From NCBI GenBank assembly GCA_038501785.1, contig JBAMJR010000009.1, forward strand, positions 6,068,001-6,132,000: a DNA stretch of 64,000 bases, written 5' to 3'. Source of the DNA: Myoxocephalus aenaeus. Taxonomy: Eukaryota > Chordata > Actinopteri > Perciformes > Cottidae. Shown one piece after another: positions 1 through 11,900 of this stretch. The number at the start of each line of letters is the position of its first letter. Position 1 is the stretch's first letter. The position numbers and the translations under genes were made by a program. The notes under the pieces were generated by a model. It had not been told where the DNA came from and made no database searches. It was given only the letters and a program-made list of their open reading frames with translations.

Positions 1-444
1 ATTTATTTTGAATTTGTGGAAAAGCTGCTCCTCAAGACAGTGACGTTGTCCACAGTAAAGTGTTTGTCATAGATTCGGTGAGTGAGTATTCTCAGTTAAA
101 GTTAGGTCATTTGAGTCTTTTTTAAACTACTTCTTAGTTGTTGGACTTGTTTGTTTGTGCATGAGAGCTGTTGAGTGTTTAAAAATGTTTAATGTTTTTT
201 AATTAAAATGCAGCAAATTGAGTGTAAAAGTTCCCTCTCTAGCATCGCTACCAGCTGCTCGTTTTGGTTTATCATTAAACTTGTTTTTGTGTTAGCATAC
301 ATATTCTGTACTATCTCAGGTTAAAACTGGACCATATTTTTATTAAATTAATTTGAGAAGTTGCGAATCTTCCTCGATTTGGGTCGCGGCTTGTCATTCA
401 GGGGTGATGGTGGGTCCCGGAGACAGACCAGTTGAGAACCACTG
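1..444 (+). mobile_element. hAT-type element, 3' part (cut by the window edge), in mdn1 intron 40
   Basis: These bases match about 39090-39588 closely, including the segment beginning GTGGAAAAGCTGCTCCTC and the terminal GGTCCCGGAG..GTTGAGAACCACTG. The right end at 444 is the inverted repeat CAGTGGTTCTCAACTGG. The complete relative at 38606-39588 carries a decayed hAT transposase fragment, so this copy is the tail of the same family. Its left end lies before position 1. Confidence 0.82.
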
Positions 445-515
445 CCCTAAAGCATACCCTGCTTTATTGACTATTTTACTCTAAATGGGACCCCAATTTG
501 CTAAACAAAGTGGAA

Positions 516-700
516 ACTATTGATTGAGACCATCAACTCGATGTACGATAACTTGATGTATTACCTCAGTAAACATTATGAAGTAGGGTCATTTTCTCAT
601 AGACTTCTATACAATCAGATTTATTCTTGCAACCAAAGGAGTCGCCCCCTGCTGACCATTAGAAATAATGCAAGCTTAAGGCACTTCTGAGTCATACAAT
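516..700 (+). repeat. Dispersed teleost repeat, copy 1
   Basis: The copy contains TTACCTCAGTAAACATT, a block related to GACTTCTATACAATCAGA, and AGTCGCCCCCTGCTG, followed by a TTAAGGCACTTC stretch. The same blocks recur at about 19050-19260 (opposite strand), 50515-50812 (opposite strand) and 61260-61450. The rest of 700-1035 is A/T-rich mdn1 intron with nothing I can name. Confidence 0.6.
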
Positions 701-1035
701 TTGCTTCTCTAACTAAAAAACGAGCTCTGTTGTTCCCTTTCCCGAATCTTAATGTCGTGCTCTCCCTACCCAGACAACTGTTTAAAAAAAAAAAAACTGA
801 GGTTTTGTCCAATACAAATCTTTAGTGTGTTCTGAATCTTAATCATAAGCATATCAAATGTGTTTTCAGTAAGATCAATAAAACAATTAAAAACTGAAAC
901 ATGAGACTGAATTTAAGGAAACAACATAATCTGTTAAGAACAATAGACATCAATACTTTGATCAGGATTTCTTGAAAACCCACTTGAACTTTAACCCAGA
1001 GATATTCTGATAAGGTTTCTCGCAGACTCTTGTAC

Positions 1036-4000
1036 CTGAGCCTTGTCAGCCTCCGCTCTCATCCTGTCGGCATACACCAAGGCAACATGCTGGCCTGGGT
1101 TGAAAAAGCCTGGGGACTGGTCGGCCTGCATCAACTGACACCAGCGGAACATGTCCCGCAGGTTGAACTCCCAGGGGCTTCCTTTCTGACCCCACTGCCG
1201 CTCAACACACACCTCCTGGACAAGCTGTCGGAGGAAGAACAAACAGGGTCTCGTGTCCAGACTCGCAGGTCGTGTCTGGTATCTCAGTTCGCAGAGCAGA
1301 GGCAGTCTCTCAATCAGCCGGCATGCAAGAAACGCTTACCTTGTTACTGAACTCCACCATTTTAGCAATGATTTCCTTCTCGATGCTGGTGAAAATGGCG
1401 TCTCCTATGAACTCCATGTCTTTGCTCGTGAGTTGGTCCACAAACACCTGAGGACACAGGGGGAAGTCAGATTTCCAGAAAGCGATTGCTTTGCTCAGTG
1501 AGTCTGGGAGGGCGAAATCATTGCATTGCAACACGATTCTATTGGCTCCATTAAGGTTTAAGTTTATAAGAAATGATCACAATGCTCTTGACTGGTCTTT
1601 ACCTGAGTGAATCTGTTGAGGAAGGATTTGGGCAGTCCTTTACGACCGCCGCCTTGAGTGAAGGGGTTCTGGCAGCCAAAGATCTTGGTCTTCTCCTGCT
1701 GAACCTGGAAGCTCATCCCCAGTTCAGGAATGTAGATCTCTGCCCGGTGATCAAAGCAGGCGTTCAAACCCTCCAACACCGACTGAGAGGCCAGGTTCAG
1801 CTGTCAGCGGGAGAAACAAGCCAGTTTAATATTATATCAACTTCATCCGATTACAATTTGTCTTCCCCCAAGCGGTAAAAGAAACGATGTGAAAAACTGT
1901 AAATAAAATGCCCGAACAGTTTTCCTCACCTCGTCCAGGACAACCCAGTGGCCTGCCTTCAAAGCAGCCAAAAGGGGACCATCGCGCCACGCGAACTCTC
2001 CTCCCTTTCCTCCCTCCACCGGGAGATCAGTTCCAAACAAATCAGTCACATCCTGCCAGAGAGCAAACGTCATCAGCATCAGTTCATTCCTGAGCAACAT
2101 TGGGGGAAACTTTTGAGCATTATTCATGTTAAAATAAGTTTTACCGTTTGCTCCGACAGGTTGATTCTGACCAGGTGGTTGCCAGAAGCTTTTGCCAGCG
2201 CTGTCACCAGACTGGTTTTCCCCACGCCAGGTGAGCCCTCCAGCAGCACGGGCCTCTGCAGCTTCAGCGCCCGCAGGAGCCTCTGGGCATTCACGGCGGT
2301 CGTGCCCGCTCCGATGGCGTAGTCCGACAGGTCGCGGCTCTCCGTTTGAGGCCCTGGATGGACATTCAAGAACGGGAAACTTAGCTGCGTGTCAACATTA
2401 GTATGTAATAACTAGGTATGATTTCCCCCAATCAGGTACCAAAGAATGATTTGACAACAATATAGTCTCTTGGAGAGATTTTCTAGACGGATGTAGGCGG
2501 GGCATACGCCAGTAGATGTAGCTGTCATGTACGTTGACTTTGTACCTAAAGCAATGTAGAAGGGGTCAATGCCGAAGAAGTCGTCGCCCCACTGAGGTTC
2601 CCTCGACAGGCTGCTGTCATAGACTCTCAGGGCGTCCAGCATCTCCTCATCCAGTTTAGTGATCTTGCCCAGCCGCTGCTGCAGGTAGTCCAGGCACAGC
2701 CGGCGCGCCAGGAGGGCGCTGTCCGCACAGGACGCGGTGGTCCCTGCAAGAAAATGGAGTCTCAGATCACATTTCTTAAAAACAGTCTCGGTGGAACTAA
2801 AAGAAAACGAGCCGTCAGCTCACCGGAGCCGATGCCGTCGACGTAGACCAGGCACGCGGCGTGGATGAAGGCGGTGACGGTGTCCAGTCGGAGGTTCCAC
2901 TCTGCTTCCTCGTCCTCCTCCAGGGCTCCCATGGTCATGAAGCCGTCCTCGTCCCGTTCGCACACAGTGTTGAGGAAGTAGACCCAGGACAGGATGTCTC
3001 TGACGCTCAGGATGCAGCGGCGGCCAAAGTCCTGCTGGGTCAGCCAATCGATGAAGTCCAGCATCAGCTCTGCGATGTCGCCGCCTGCGTTTGAGACCAA
3101 AAGGAATCACATGAGTAACACTTTCATTCACTGGGTAATGTTGCTTCACGGCAACAACCCTGAGGTCTGCAGTTTGAGATTTAATTAACAAGACTGAGGC
3201 CCTCTGGTCTAAACCCTCCATTATGATCCATGAATTACGGGAGACGGCAATGACTTTGAACTTTATGGCAGTGCTACATCGCTCTGATTTTATTCCTTGC
3301 CGTTGGTTAACAACGCAACTAGCAGACATATTCAACTGCCAACTAGCTTAGTATTCCATAACCAAAAACAATCAATGTCTATTAGGATGAAAACATTTAA
3401 TTACTGTCTAGTCTCATGTCGATTATCCGCCATTATTTTTGCATTAACCAATTCAGGCCCTGCAATATCTATAATTACGATGTAGCGATTATGTAATAAT
3501 GGTTATTTACAAGTTTTTGGACGATTTCAGTTGTAATCGGGACATGCAAGTGAAGAAGAAAGAAAAAACTGTAACTTTCTCCGAGCTAGTTTACCATCGA
3601 GTGAGAGGCCTGCGCGCAGGTTGTGTTGGATGATCTGAACCAGGTCACCGCGGCTGTTGCTCTGCGGACACCAGATCTCTGTGAACCGGTTCCTGAGGGC
3701 AGGAGAGAGCTGGCGGAAAAAGAAAAGGGTCAGACTTCGTACAGTTCTGGTTGGTTACTCTTAAAGCACGCACATTTTAAAAAGCATGTTAAACCACAAA
3801 GACAAATTTTCTACCGTAAACAGTTCTGCTGCTACTGTTTTTTTTTTTTTTTTAAATCTACCTCCTTCTTGCCGAAGTCTCCTCCGGGATTCATGGTGGC
3901 AACCAGACGGAAACCTGTGGCGGCTCCGATCAGCTCCACGTCGTCGTTGTCCCCGCTGCCCTTCTCTGCCAGCACGAGGGACTTCTCCGTCTCCAGAACG

Positions 4001-7000
4001 CTGACGGGAAAACACAATACACGGTCATGTTATCCACCAGTATGCGGCTGTAAACGGGTGCCGTGTCATGGTTGTGTTGGAGTTTGTGGCTCAAAATGAA
4101 AAATAAGGTTATTTATGAGATTTAGGCAGGTTTCTCTCATGAGGACGGCTCCACTATCACGTGTGAACTGGATGGCTGAGATATCCGTCATTCAACAAGA
4201 ATTACACACTATAATCCAGTTTCTAAATGTCTCCTACTAAAGCTACCTCCTTATAGCACATGTCTTATCTAAAGTGAAAGTACTGTTCATCAGAGCAGGA
4301 ATGGATAACTCTTGAGAAGTTTATTCTTCCCCCCTGGGAAGTACTTTGCACCATATAAATGATAATGAATTACTTTAAAACTTGAAAGTCTCATCCTGGA
4401 TAAATGTAAACCTCTTTAGAGATGCGTGTGGAGGTTACTGGTGATGTTTGTTGCTTGTGAGTGACATGCTGTGCGTGTGTGTGTTTGTGTGTGTGTCTAC
4501 CTGTTCAGTCTCTCAAGCACCGAGTCGTCTGCCAGGGAGATCTCATCCAATAGAAATACTCCTCCCTCCTTCATGGCCCGCACCAAGGGGCCGTCATGCC
4601 ACTGGAACAGCCTGCAGTCCTCACCATCCGTCTACACACACACACACACACACACGTGTACATTTTATAGATTTGCTTTTCCTTAATGGCGCTATTCAAC
4701 TTCAGGTTGAGACATAAATGCAATATGGAATGAAACTGGAATGTAAATTAGATATATTCTTGCTATATTCTCTATGTTATTATATCTCTACACAAGAAAA
4801 CAAGTTGTCAAATGTCAGTTTAGATAATTTTTTCCCCGATTTGTCAGTACCTGATGCGTGTGCCTGACGGGTCGCAGGCCTCCCAGGAAGTCAGACGTCT
4901 CCATGTGTAAGTGACAGTTGACTGCGAAGAACTTCTGTCCAGCTAAGGCAGCAAACAGCTGGCAGATGGTAGTCTTTCCACATCTGGTGAAGGAACGACG
5001 TGAGCATGATTAGAATAGTTAAGGCAACAGGTGGCGCTAGAGGAAAGGTCAGTAGATGAGAACTCATAGTTTTGCATCCACACATTTATGAACGGAAAAA
5101 ATGTGATCTTGATCCGTCCAGTTGGGATCTTTTTTGCATTTTCCAGTCTGGACCAACCATGGCTGAAAAATCGCAGCGTCCATTTTACTCTGATCCTCTC
5201 AAAGACAGATTTGAATCTTACCCGGTGTCTCCTACAAGCAGGACAGACTCGCCGAATCGAAGCGCCCGTCCTACCAGCACAGCCAGCCTTCTCATGCCGT
5301 ACGTCCACACCACATGGCGAAACTCCTCTGGGACTCCGGCGATGCTGTCGATGAAGGGGCCTGCCAATCAGAGCGAAGAGCCAACATGAGACAAGCTAGA
5401 TGGAGTCATTCTTTTATCTGACTTTTCAATTGAATCGTTCACTGCAAGAATACAGCGTCCACTTTCTCTTTACCCTTTAAATGGACATTTGAAAGAGTTT
5501 AAAAGCAACCTAAAGAAATATGGAGTTTGACAGACAATTTACATCTGTGTTAAAACCAGGAAGGGCGTGTTTTTATTTCTTATGAATTTTACTTTTAACT
5601 TGTAAGAGGAAGACTGACAATTACATTTTTTCATATGTGACATGGTCTCACATTGATTTCCCGCCCTAATACATTAGTCAGCAGAGACACTTTGAATGCA
5701 AAAACATCCTACATTAATTGAGCCAAACTTTTAATAGCGCGTTACAGAAGATGATTTTGTTAACCAAGTTGCTGGTTTAACAATTCGGTACAATCATTTC
5801 TATTCATTTATTTGTTACATTTAGTTTTACAAAGTCAGGAAAGCAATGTTTAAGTCAAGCCTGGTGTTGACTTACACATAAAAGATAATACCATTCACTT
5901 CCCCACAGCTTATTAATTAAAGACTGGTATTGGACCAGTACTCGGTAGAAGCCGATACCCAAAGCCAAAGTGTTTTTATGTTCCACTTACTGAACTGGCT
6001 GGTGACCTGCTTCTGGGAGAAGAGGTTTTCAGGCTTCACCGTCCTCTTGAAGTGCTTCTCCAGGATGGACAGGATGGTTGCCTCTTCCTCCGGCTTCCGC
6101 ACGCGTCCTGCCAGCAGCATGTACCCTGATGAAGACGACCAAAACAACATTATCCAAGGTTTCCGATGGAACACTGGTGTCGTTTAGAAACTTCACAGAC
6201 ACGTCTGTCAAAGCCTCACCGTCATCAGCCAAATGCTGCAGCCAGTCCTGAGAGGCGTCCGTCTGCTCCTCTAGCCTGTAGCGGTCTGCCCAGCGGAACA
6301 GATCTCTGAGGGTGATGAAGCCATGTTTCCCCGCAAACACAGAAGATACCCTGCGTAGGGACTGATTGTGGGGGGTGGGGAGTTAGGATCACCCAAAACA
6401 GATACATAATACAAAGAGACACGCAGGGTACACAGTCCGTACTACAACAACATACAAGAGTGTATAAAGCGGTGTGTATTACCTGAAGGTCTTGCATGAC
6501 CTTGACCATCTTGGTGCAGTAGGATGGAGGCAGGCTGCACCTCTGGTGGAGGATAGTCTCCAGCTCTTCACTGGGCAGCTCATCGAAGTGCAGCTCCACA
6601 AAGCGGTTCCTGAAAGCCCTGGAGAGCACCTGGAGATCAGACAGTGAAAAGATTACTCAACAGAAGTGGGTGGACTTTAGATACAATGCAATCCCAGACA
6701 ACACTACCATTTTGTAGTCTACCAACTCTTTGTGCGAGAGACATGTTTGTACCGTGAACTTCCTTCTCAACTGTCTGCAAACCATGTTTTTATTTTTAAT
6801 ACTCAATCTTCAACAAAGGTTGACGGTGCTACACAGCTAATGGTCATAATGGCCTGTGTCGCAAACATTCCAGTTTTTCCTTCCCTGAAAAAAAGGTCAA
6901 AAAAACTTTTATTTTGGTTCACAGCACAAGTTTGCGAGTCACAGGACGCCAAAACCCAGATTTTTCTCTAACGTTTTTACATTGAAAATGTTGATGTGAC

Positions 7001-8944
7001 CGAGCCAAAGGAGCCTGACCAGCACTTTATTAATAGGGTTTAATTTCCTGAAAAATGCATGTGCTCTGCAAATTTCACGTCATATGGTCCATAAAATCTT
7101 CAACTTAAAAGTGTTGCACCAAGATAGAATGGATGAGTCACCAAGGCATTAGAGTTCATCCCCTGGGGCCGGTATTTCAAAATGATCCCACAGGATTAAT
7201 CCTCCTGGATTGGATTAAATCCTGATCAGATCCCCAAAACTGGTATTTCAAAGCAAATCTGATCCTGAAGATTCAGATTCGGGAATCCAATCCTGCCTTT
7301 GATCTGGATAAAAAAAAAACTGCTGTTGAGTATTTCAAAACTTTAGTGGGAAATCTGGTGAATCTGATCAATTTGATCCTAAAAATCAGGATTACCCTGA
7401 TCCCACTTCAGAGGTGGATTTGAGGGAGATTACATGTAAAGGTTTGAACAGCCTAAGTGTAACTGCTCCCAAAGTTCCTTGTTTGATACAGATATAGCTA
7501 CGCTTCACTGCTGTTTGATCAATGTTTATTTTCTATTTTTCAGTCAAATGTATTTATTAACATGCATTCAGCACACACACTTAATTTTCATAGCCAAAGC
7601 TCAAAAGGTTATGCCATTTGGAGCATGGCTGTCTTCTCTTTCCACAAACATCTGTAAAGAAAAACAAATATTAAGGTTTTAGGGCTGTCCCTTTTGTTGA
7701 CAACTGTTTCCTAAATAGATATGTACAACACATTTTAAAATCTACACACAATGCCTTGCGAGTAAATGCATTAAAATGTGGACTGTGGACGGTGACATAC
7801 AGACGCTAGCCTATTTACTAACTTGTTAGCTCCTTAACACAGAAGTCAATGGAGCAGCGTTAGCTCACATTAGCGCAAACTCTGTTTTAGTTGACTTCAC
7901 CAAGCTCTTCTTTCAACTTTGTGCTGATTTACGTAATTTGTTAACTCAATATAATGATTGCCTTTCATCTAGTCTTAGGACGCATCAACACTGACCAAGA
8001 TTATACTAACATTTAGAGACAATAGTTGTGCCAGCTTCTCCTTTTTTTTCGGTAAAATGTTCGCTCCATTTCCTGTTTCCTGTCTGTGATCCAGGGGGCG
8101 GGACGGATTTGGACATCCCAATCTGCCGGTATCAGGATCACTCTGATCCAATCCGGCAAAGTTTTGAAATACCGGGCTAGATCAGGTTGATCCGTGGCTG
8201 AAGACAGGGGGATTTGGTTATCCGGATCATTCTGATCTGGATTACAAGTTTTGAAATACCTGCCCCTGGGGACCAAGAATATCTGCATAAAATTTCATGG
8301 CAATTTTGCCACGTCGTTATCGAGCTCTCTCGACCTGAACCTCTGCGTTTGACCAAAGGGAATCTAGCAGGTAACCTCGCTGTAATCATGCCACCGGACA
8401 AATCCCTCTCGGACTGAACGAATGCGGATACCTTTCTACCGCCGTAGAGACCAGGGGGATTCTGGGTGGCAAACAGCAGGAATCTGGGGTGAGCCTTGAT
8501 GACTTCCTGTGTCTCGGCCACAAAGAGCTCTCGGTTGTCGTCGAGCAGCCTGTTGAGAGCCTCCAGGACGTCGGTGGGGGCGAGGTTCAGCTCATCCAGG
8601 ATGATCCAGTAGCCCTTCCTCATGGCGTCTATCAGAACACCTGCAGCAGATAGACAAGCAATTGATGAAAGTCTGTGTGGAACGCCATGGGAGAACAATG
8701 GTGGACAGATTCTCTCTGTTATGGTCAGAAACTTTTCTCCCCACGTACCCTCTTTGAACACCAGCTTGCCCTTGTCGTCTGACGAGTAGCAGCCTATGTA
8801 CTCCTGGATGTCGGTGTGCTCGTGGTTGTTGATCCTCACGCACTGGTTCCCCGTGGATGCGGCCAGCCAGCGGATCAGACTCGTCTTCCCGACGGACGTC
8901 TCCCCCTGGATCAGCACGGGGTGAGTCCTGTGAGGCCCAACCAC

Positions 8945-8981
<37 letters not shown>

Positions 8982-11900
8982 GAGTGAGCGAGAGAAAGAA
9001 AGAAATGTACTCCATGTAATCCAAAACCTCAACACTTTCCTTAAATTAAATCATTTTGTTTGACACAATGTGAATTTAATTGCACTTTATGGCAAAAAGT
9101 ACATCGTATATCAACATATTATTGAGTATATTTACATTATTTTGTCCTGATGCAGCCTTTCCCAGGAGGCATAATTAGCTCCAACAAAATGAACGTATGG
9201 ATATTGATAGATGAACCAATTGATTTGGGGCAAGTCATGGGCATAAGGTTCAGGCAGGGTTCAGTTTTCCTACCCTGCATACACCACTCTGGCGAGGTCG
9301 CGGAGGTTGAGTTTGACTGAGGCGGTGAGGATGTAACTGGGATCTGTGGCCGGCTCCATCTCCCCCTGGGACACCCAGTAGCCCTCCACCTCCACGCAGG
9401 GCCGGCCTGAGGGCGCCGGGATGGGCTGCAGGAAACAAAGCAAAATGTGTTTTTCGGCTGCTCACAAATATCCTGGTTTACATAAAAGGTTGGACATTTA
9501 CTGGTGGTGCTCAAACGATGCTGCTCAACCCCCCAAATAATAATGTAGCTCTCAGAAGTCCTTACATGTTTGAGACACTTGGTTTTCCCCATCAGGATGT
9601 GCTGACACACCAGCTTCTGGACCACTGGGTGGGAACTTCTGTCCAGCTGAGTCAGGAAGCTCAGGCAGAAACCCTGCCAACATGAATCAGGGAGACCGTC
9701 AAATCTGAATACAAGCAACTAGCAAACTAGCTCCAAAATACTGAAATTATCTAAATTTCTCCCCCCCCCAAAAAAAAAAATACACACACACACATCACCC
9801 TCAGTACATGAGAACAGGTTTTCCTAGCCTCCTACCTCGTAGAGAGAGCGCTGCACACTGTTGCAGGGGTTCATTGCCACAAACTTCAGTGCCCTGCACA
9901 GAGTACGCAGGCTGTAGTGGGGTCTGTGGCCCGTCCCGTCCACCAGATGAGAGTTGGCCTCCTTTCGTACGGACAGGTAAAAGCTGCACACAAAACACAA
10001 TCGAGGAGTAAATCAGCTTGAGCCACAAAGTAGGCATGACGAGTAAGGAAGAAGTAAGAGTTTGTTAAGAGGAGGACTGGCTTGTACTTTGTTTTAACCA
10101 AGTGTCCCCAAAACCCTGCACCCTTGGCCCTGGATAGTATAATAACAAAGAAAACAAAGAAGCTGTGCAAAAATAAATAGCTCACAATGTGAAGTTACCT
10201 TAAAAAGAAGCCTTTTGACAGATAATGCATTTCCATCTTTATTACAAAGAGCCTCATGCTTTACTTCTTTGTATTGATTTTCGATTCAACTCAAAAGTTC
10301 ATACAGCCCAAACAAGCTGTACAAATAGAGGGTTTTTAGAAAATAAAAATAAAAAATTCTAAAAGAAAAAGTCTCCTTCAGCAGGGTCTCAAACAGAGGT
10401 TACTTTGATTTGACCTGCTGTGACATGAGGTAAAGGCCAACCTTATGATGCCACTGATGACACTCCTGTGTGGATTCAAGCACTTGAGGTAGTCGGAAAC
10501 CAGAATCCGCAGGTCTCCCTCGTTCTCCAGCTCCTCCACATACAGCTCCGTAAACCTGGGAGAGACACACACAACCACACAGGTTAGGTTAAAACGGAGC
10601 ATGAGATGGACAGCCAGTTCGGTGCGGCATCAGCAACGATGGAGGGGGAGCTGAGCCAGAAGGCAAAGCTCTTGATTTATCAATCCCAGAATATATATAT
10701 ATTATATATATATATTCTGGCCTCGTGGTGACCCCAGGGATGAGATGGAATAAGTTGCTGGGGGAGGGACACCTGGATAACCCTTCCAAGCCCGATGCCC
10801 CCATGTGTAAGTGGTAAAGATAAGGAATGGAATAGTGGATACGATCTGTTATTTCCACAAACTAAAATGAAATAATACTACTCTCTAATGAGACATTTCT
10901 TTTGCCTTCACCTCTGCACACTCTCACCTGTTCCTGAGGCCCAGAGGCAGGTTTCTCTTCCCCACATCAGTAGCTGGGTTCATGCAGGCAAAGAGCCGGA
11001 AGTCTGGGTGGCGGACCAGGGGCTCTGTGATAAAAGATTTTTTTTTTAAACATATCAATATGAGCTGCAATCCTAGGAACATGAGAAAAATACAATGCAG
11101 AATGGCTAAATATATTTAATTCACAATGACAAAAATCTGGGCCCATCAGTGGGGTCTTTTGAGTGTCACATGTGGGATCTAGTTGATGATTAAGTGAATA
11201 ATGTAGTGCTTTGGTGCTGGTAGGAATGCTGCATAGCCCTAAAAGGCTGTCATGTGTTTTCATGCACTAATCAATTTGGAGATTTAGGGCCATTTTGCTT
11301 TCAAAACATTCAGACTAGAGAGAAAACATCCAAAATACACGAGTCGTGTATTTTACTACTTTGTCTATCTGCGTCAGTATATTTCCCCTGAATCTGACTG
11401 TATTCAATAAGTTATTTGGCTATGATGAACACATTTGAAACTGGATTCAGACATGACAGCGGTCCTCACCAGTGTCCCCACGGTCCAGCAGCACCAGAGA
11501 CCCGGCGGTGCCCTCCAGCAGTCCACTCAAACACTCCAGGGTCTCGGCCGCTGCCAGGTTGATCTCGTCCAGCAGGATCCAGTTGCCCTTCTTTACCGCC
11601 AGAGCTAATGTTCCCTACAGAGGAACACAAAGTGGTCAGAGTTGCTCCACCAAAGCTCTACATCCCTGTACATTCACTGTTTTGGGGGCTTTCTGCGTTT
11701 ATTTGACAGTTGACAGTACAGAGCGAGGGGTATGGTTATATGGCTCCTTTATCATTAGTAAAGGCGCGGAAGTAAAGCGATGTACTAACATATTTTAGTC
11801 ACTTGAAGTGTACCCTATATTTAGAATATTTTTGCCGATTTACCTTATGTGTCCGACCATAATCGATGCTATTGCCAAAGCCACCATTGAAGAAAAAAAA

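Larger units (their letters stand above)
6483..8927 (-). other. mdn1: mdn1 AAA module 3 (exons 24-26)
   Basis: Walker A is GETSVGKT (about residues 1067-1074) in exon 24. Walker B is WIILDELNLAPTDVLEALN in exon 25, followed by the FATQNPPGLYGGRK sensor segment. Exon 26 opens with VLSRAFRNRFVELHFDELP, carrying the arginine-finger-like RNRF. The 1.8 kb intron between exons 25 and 26 carries a nested transposon. Confidence 0.92.
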
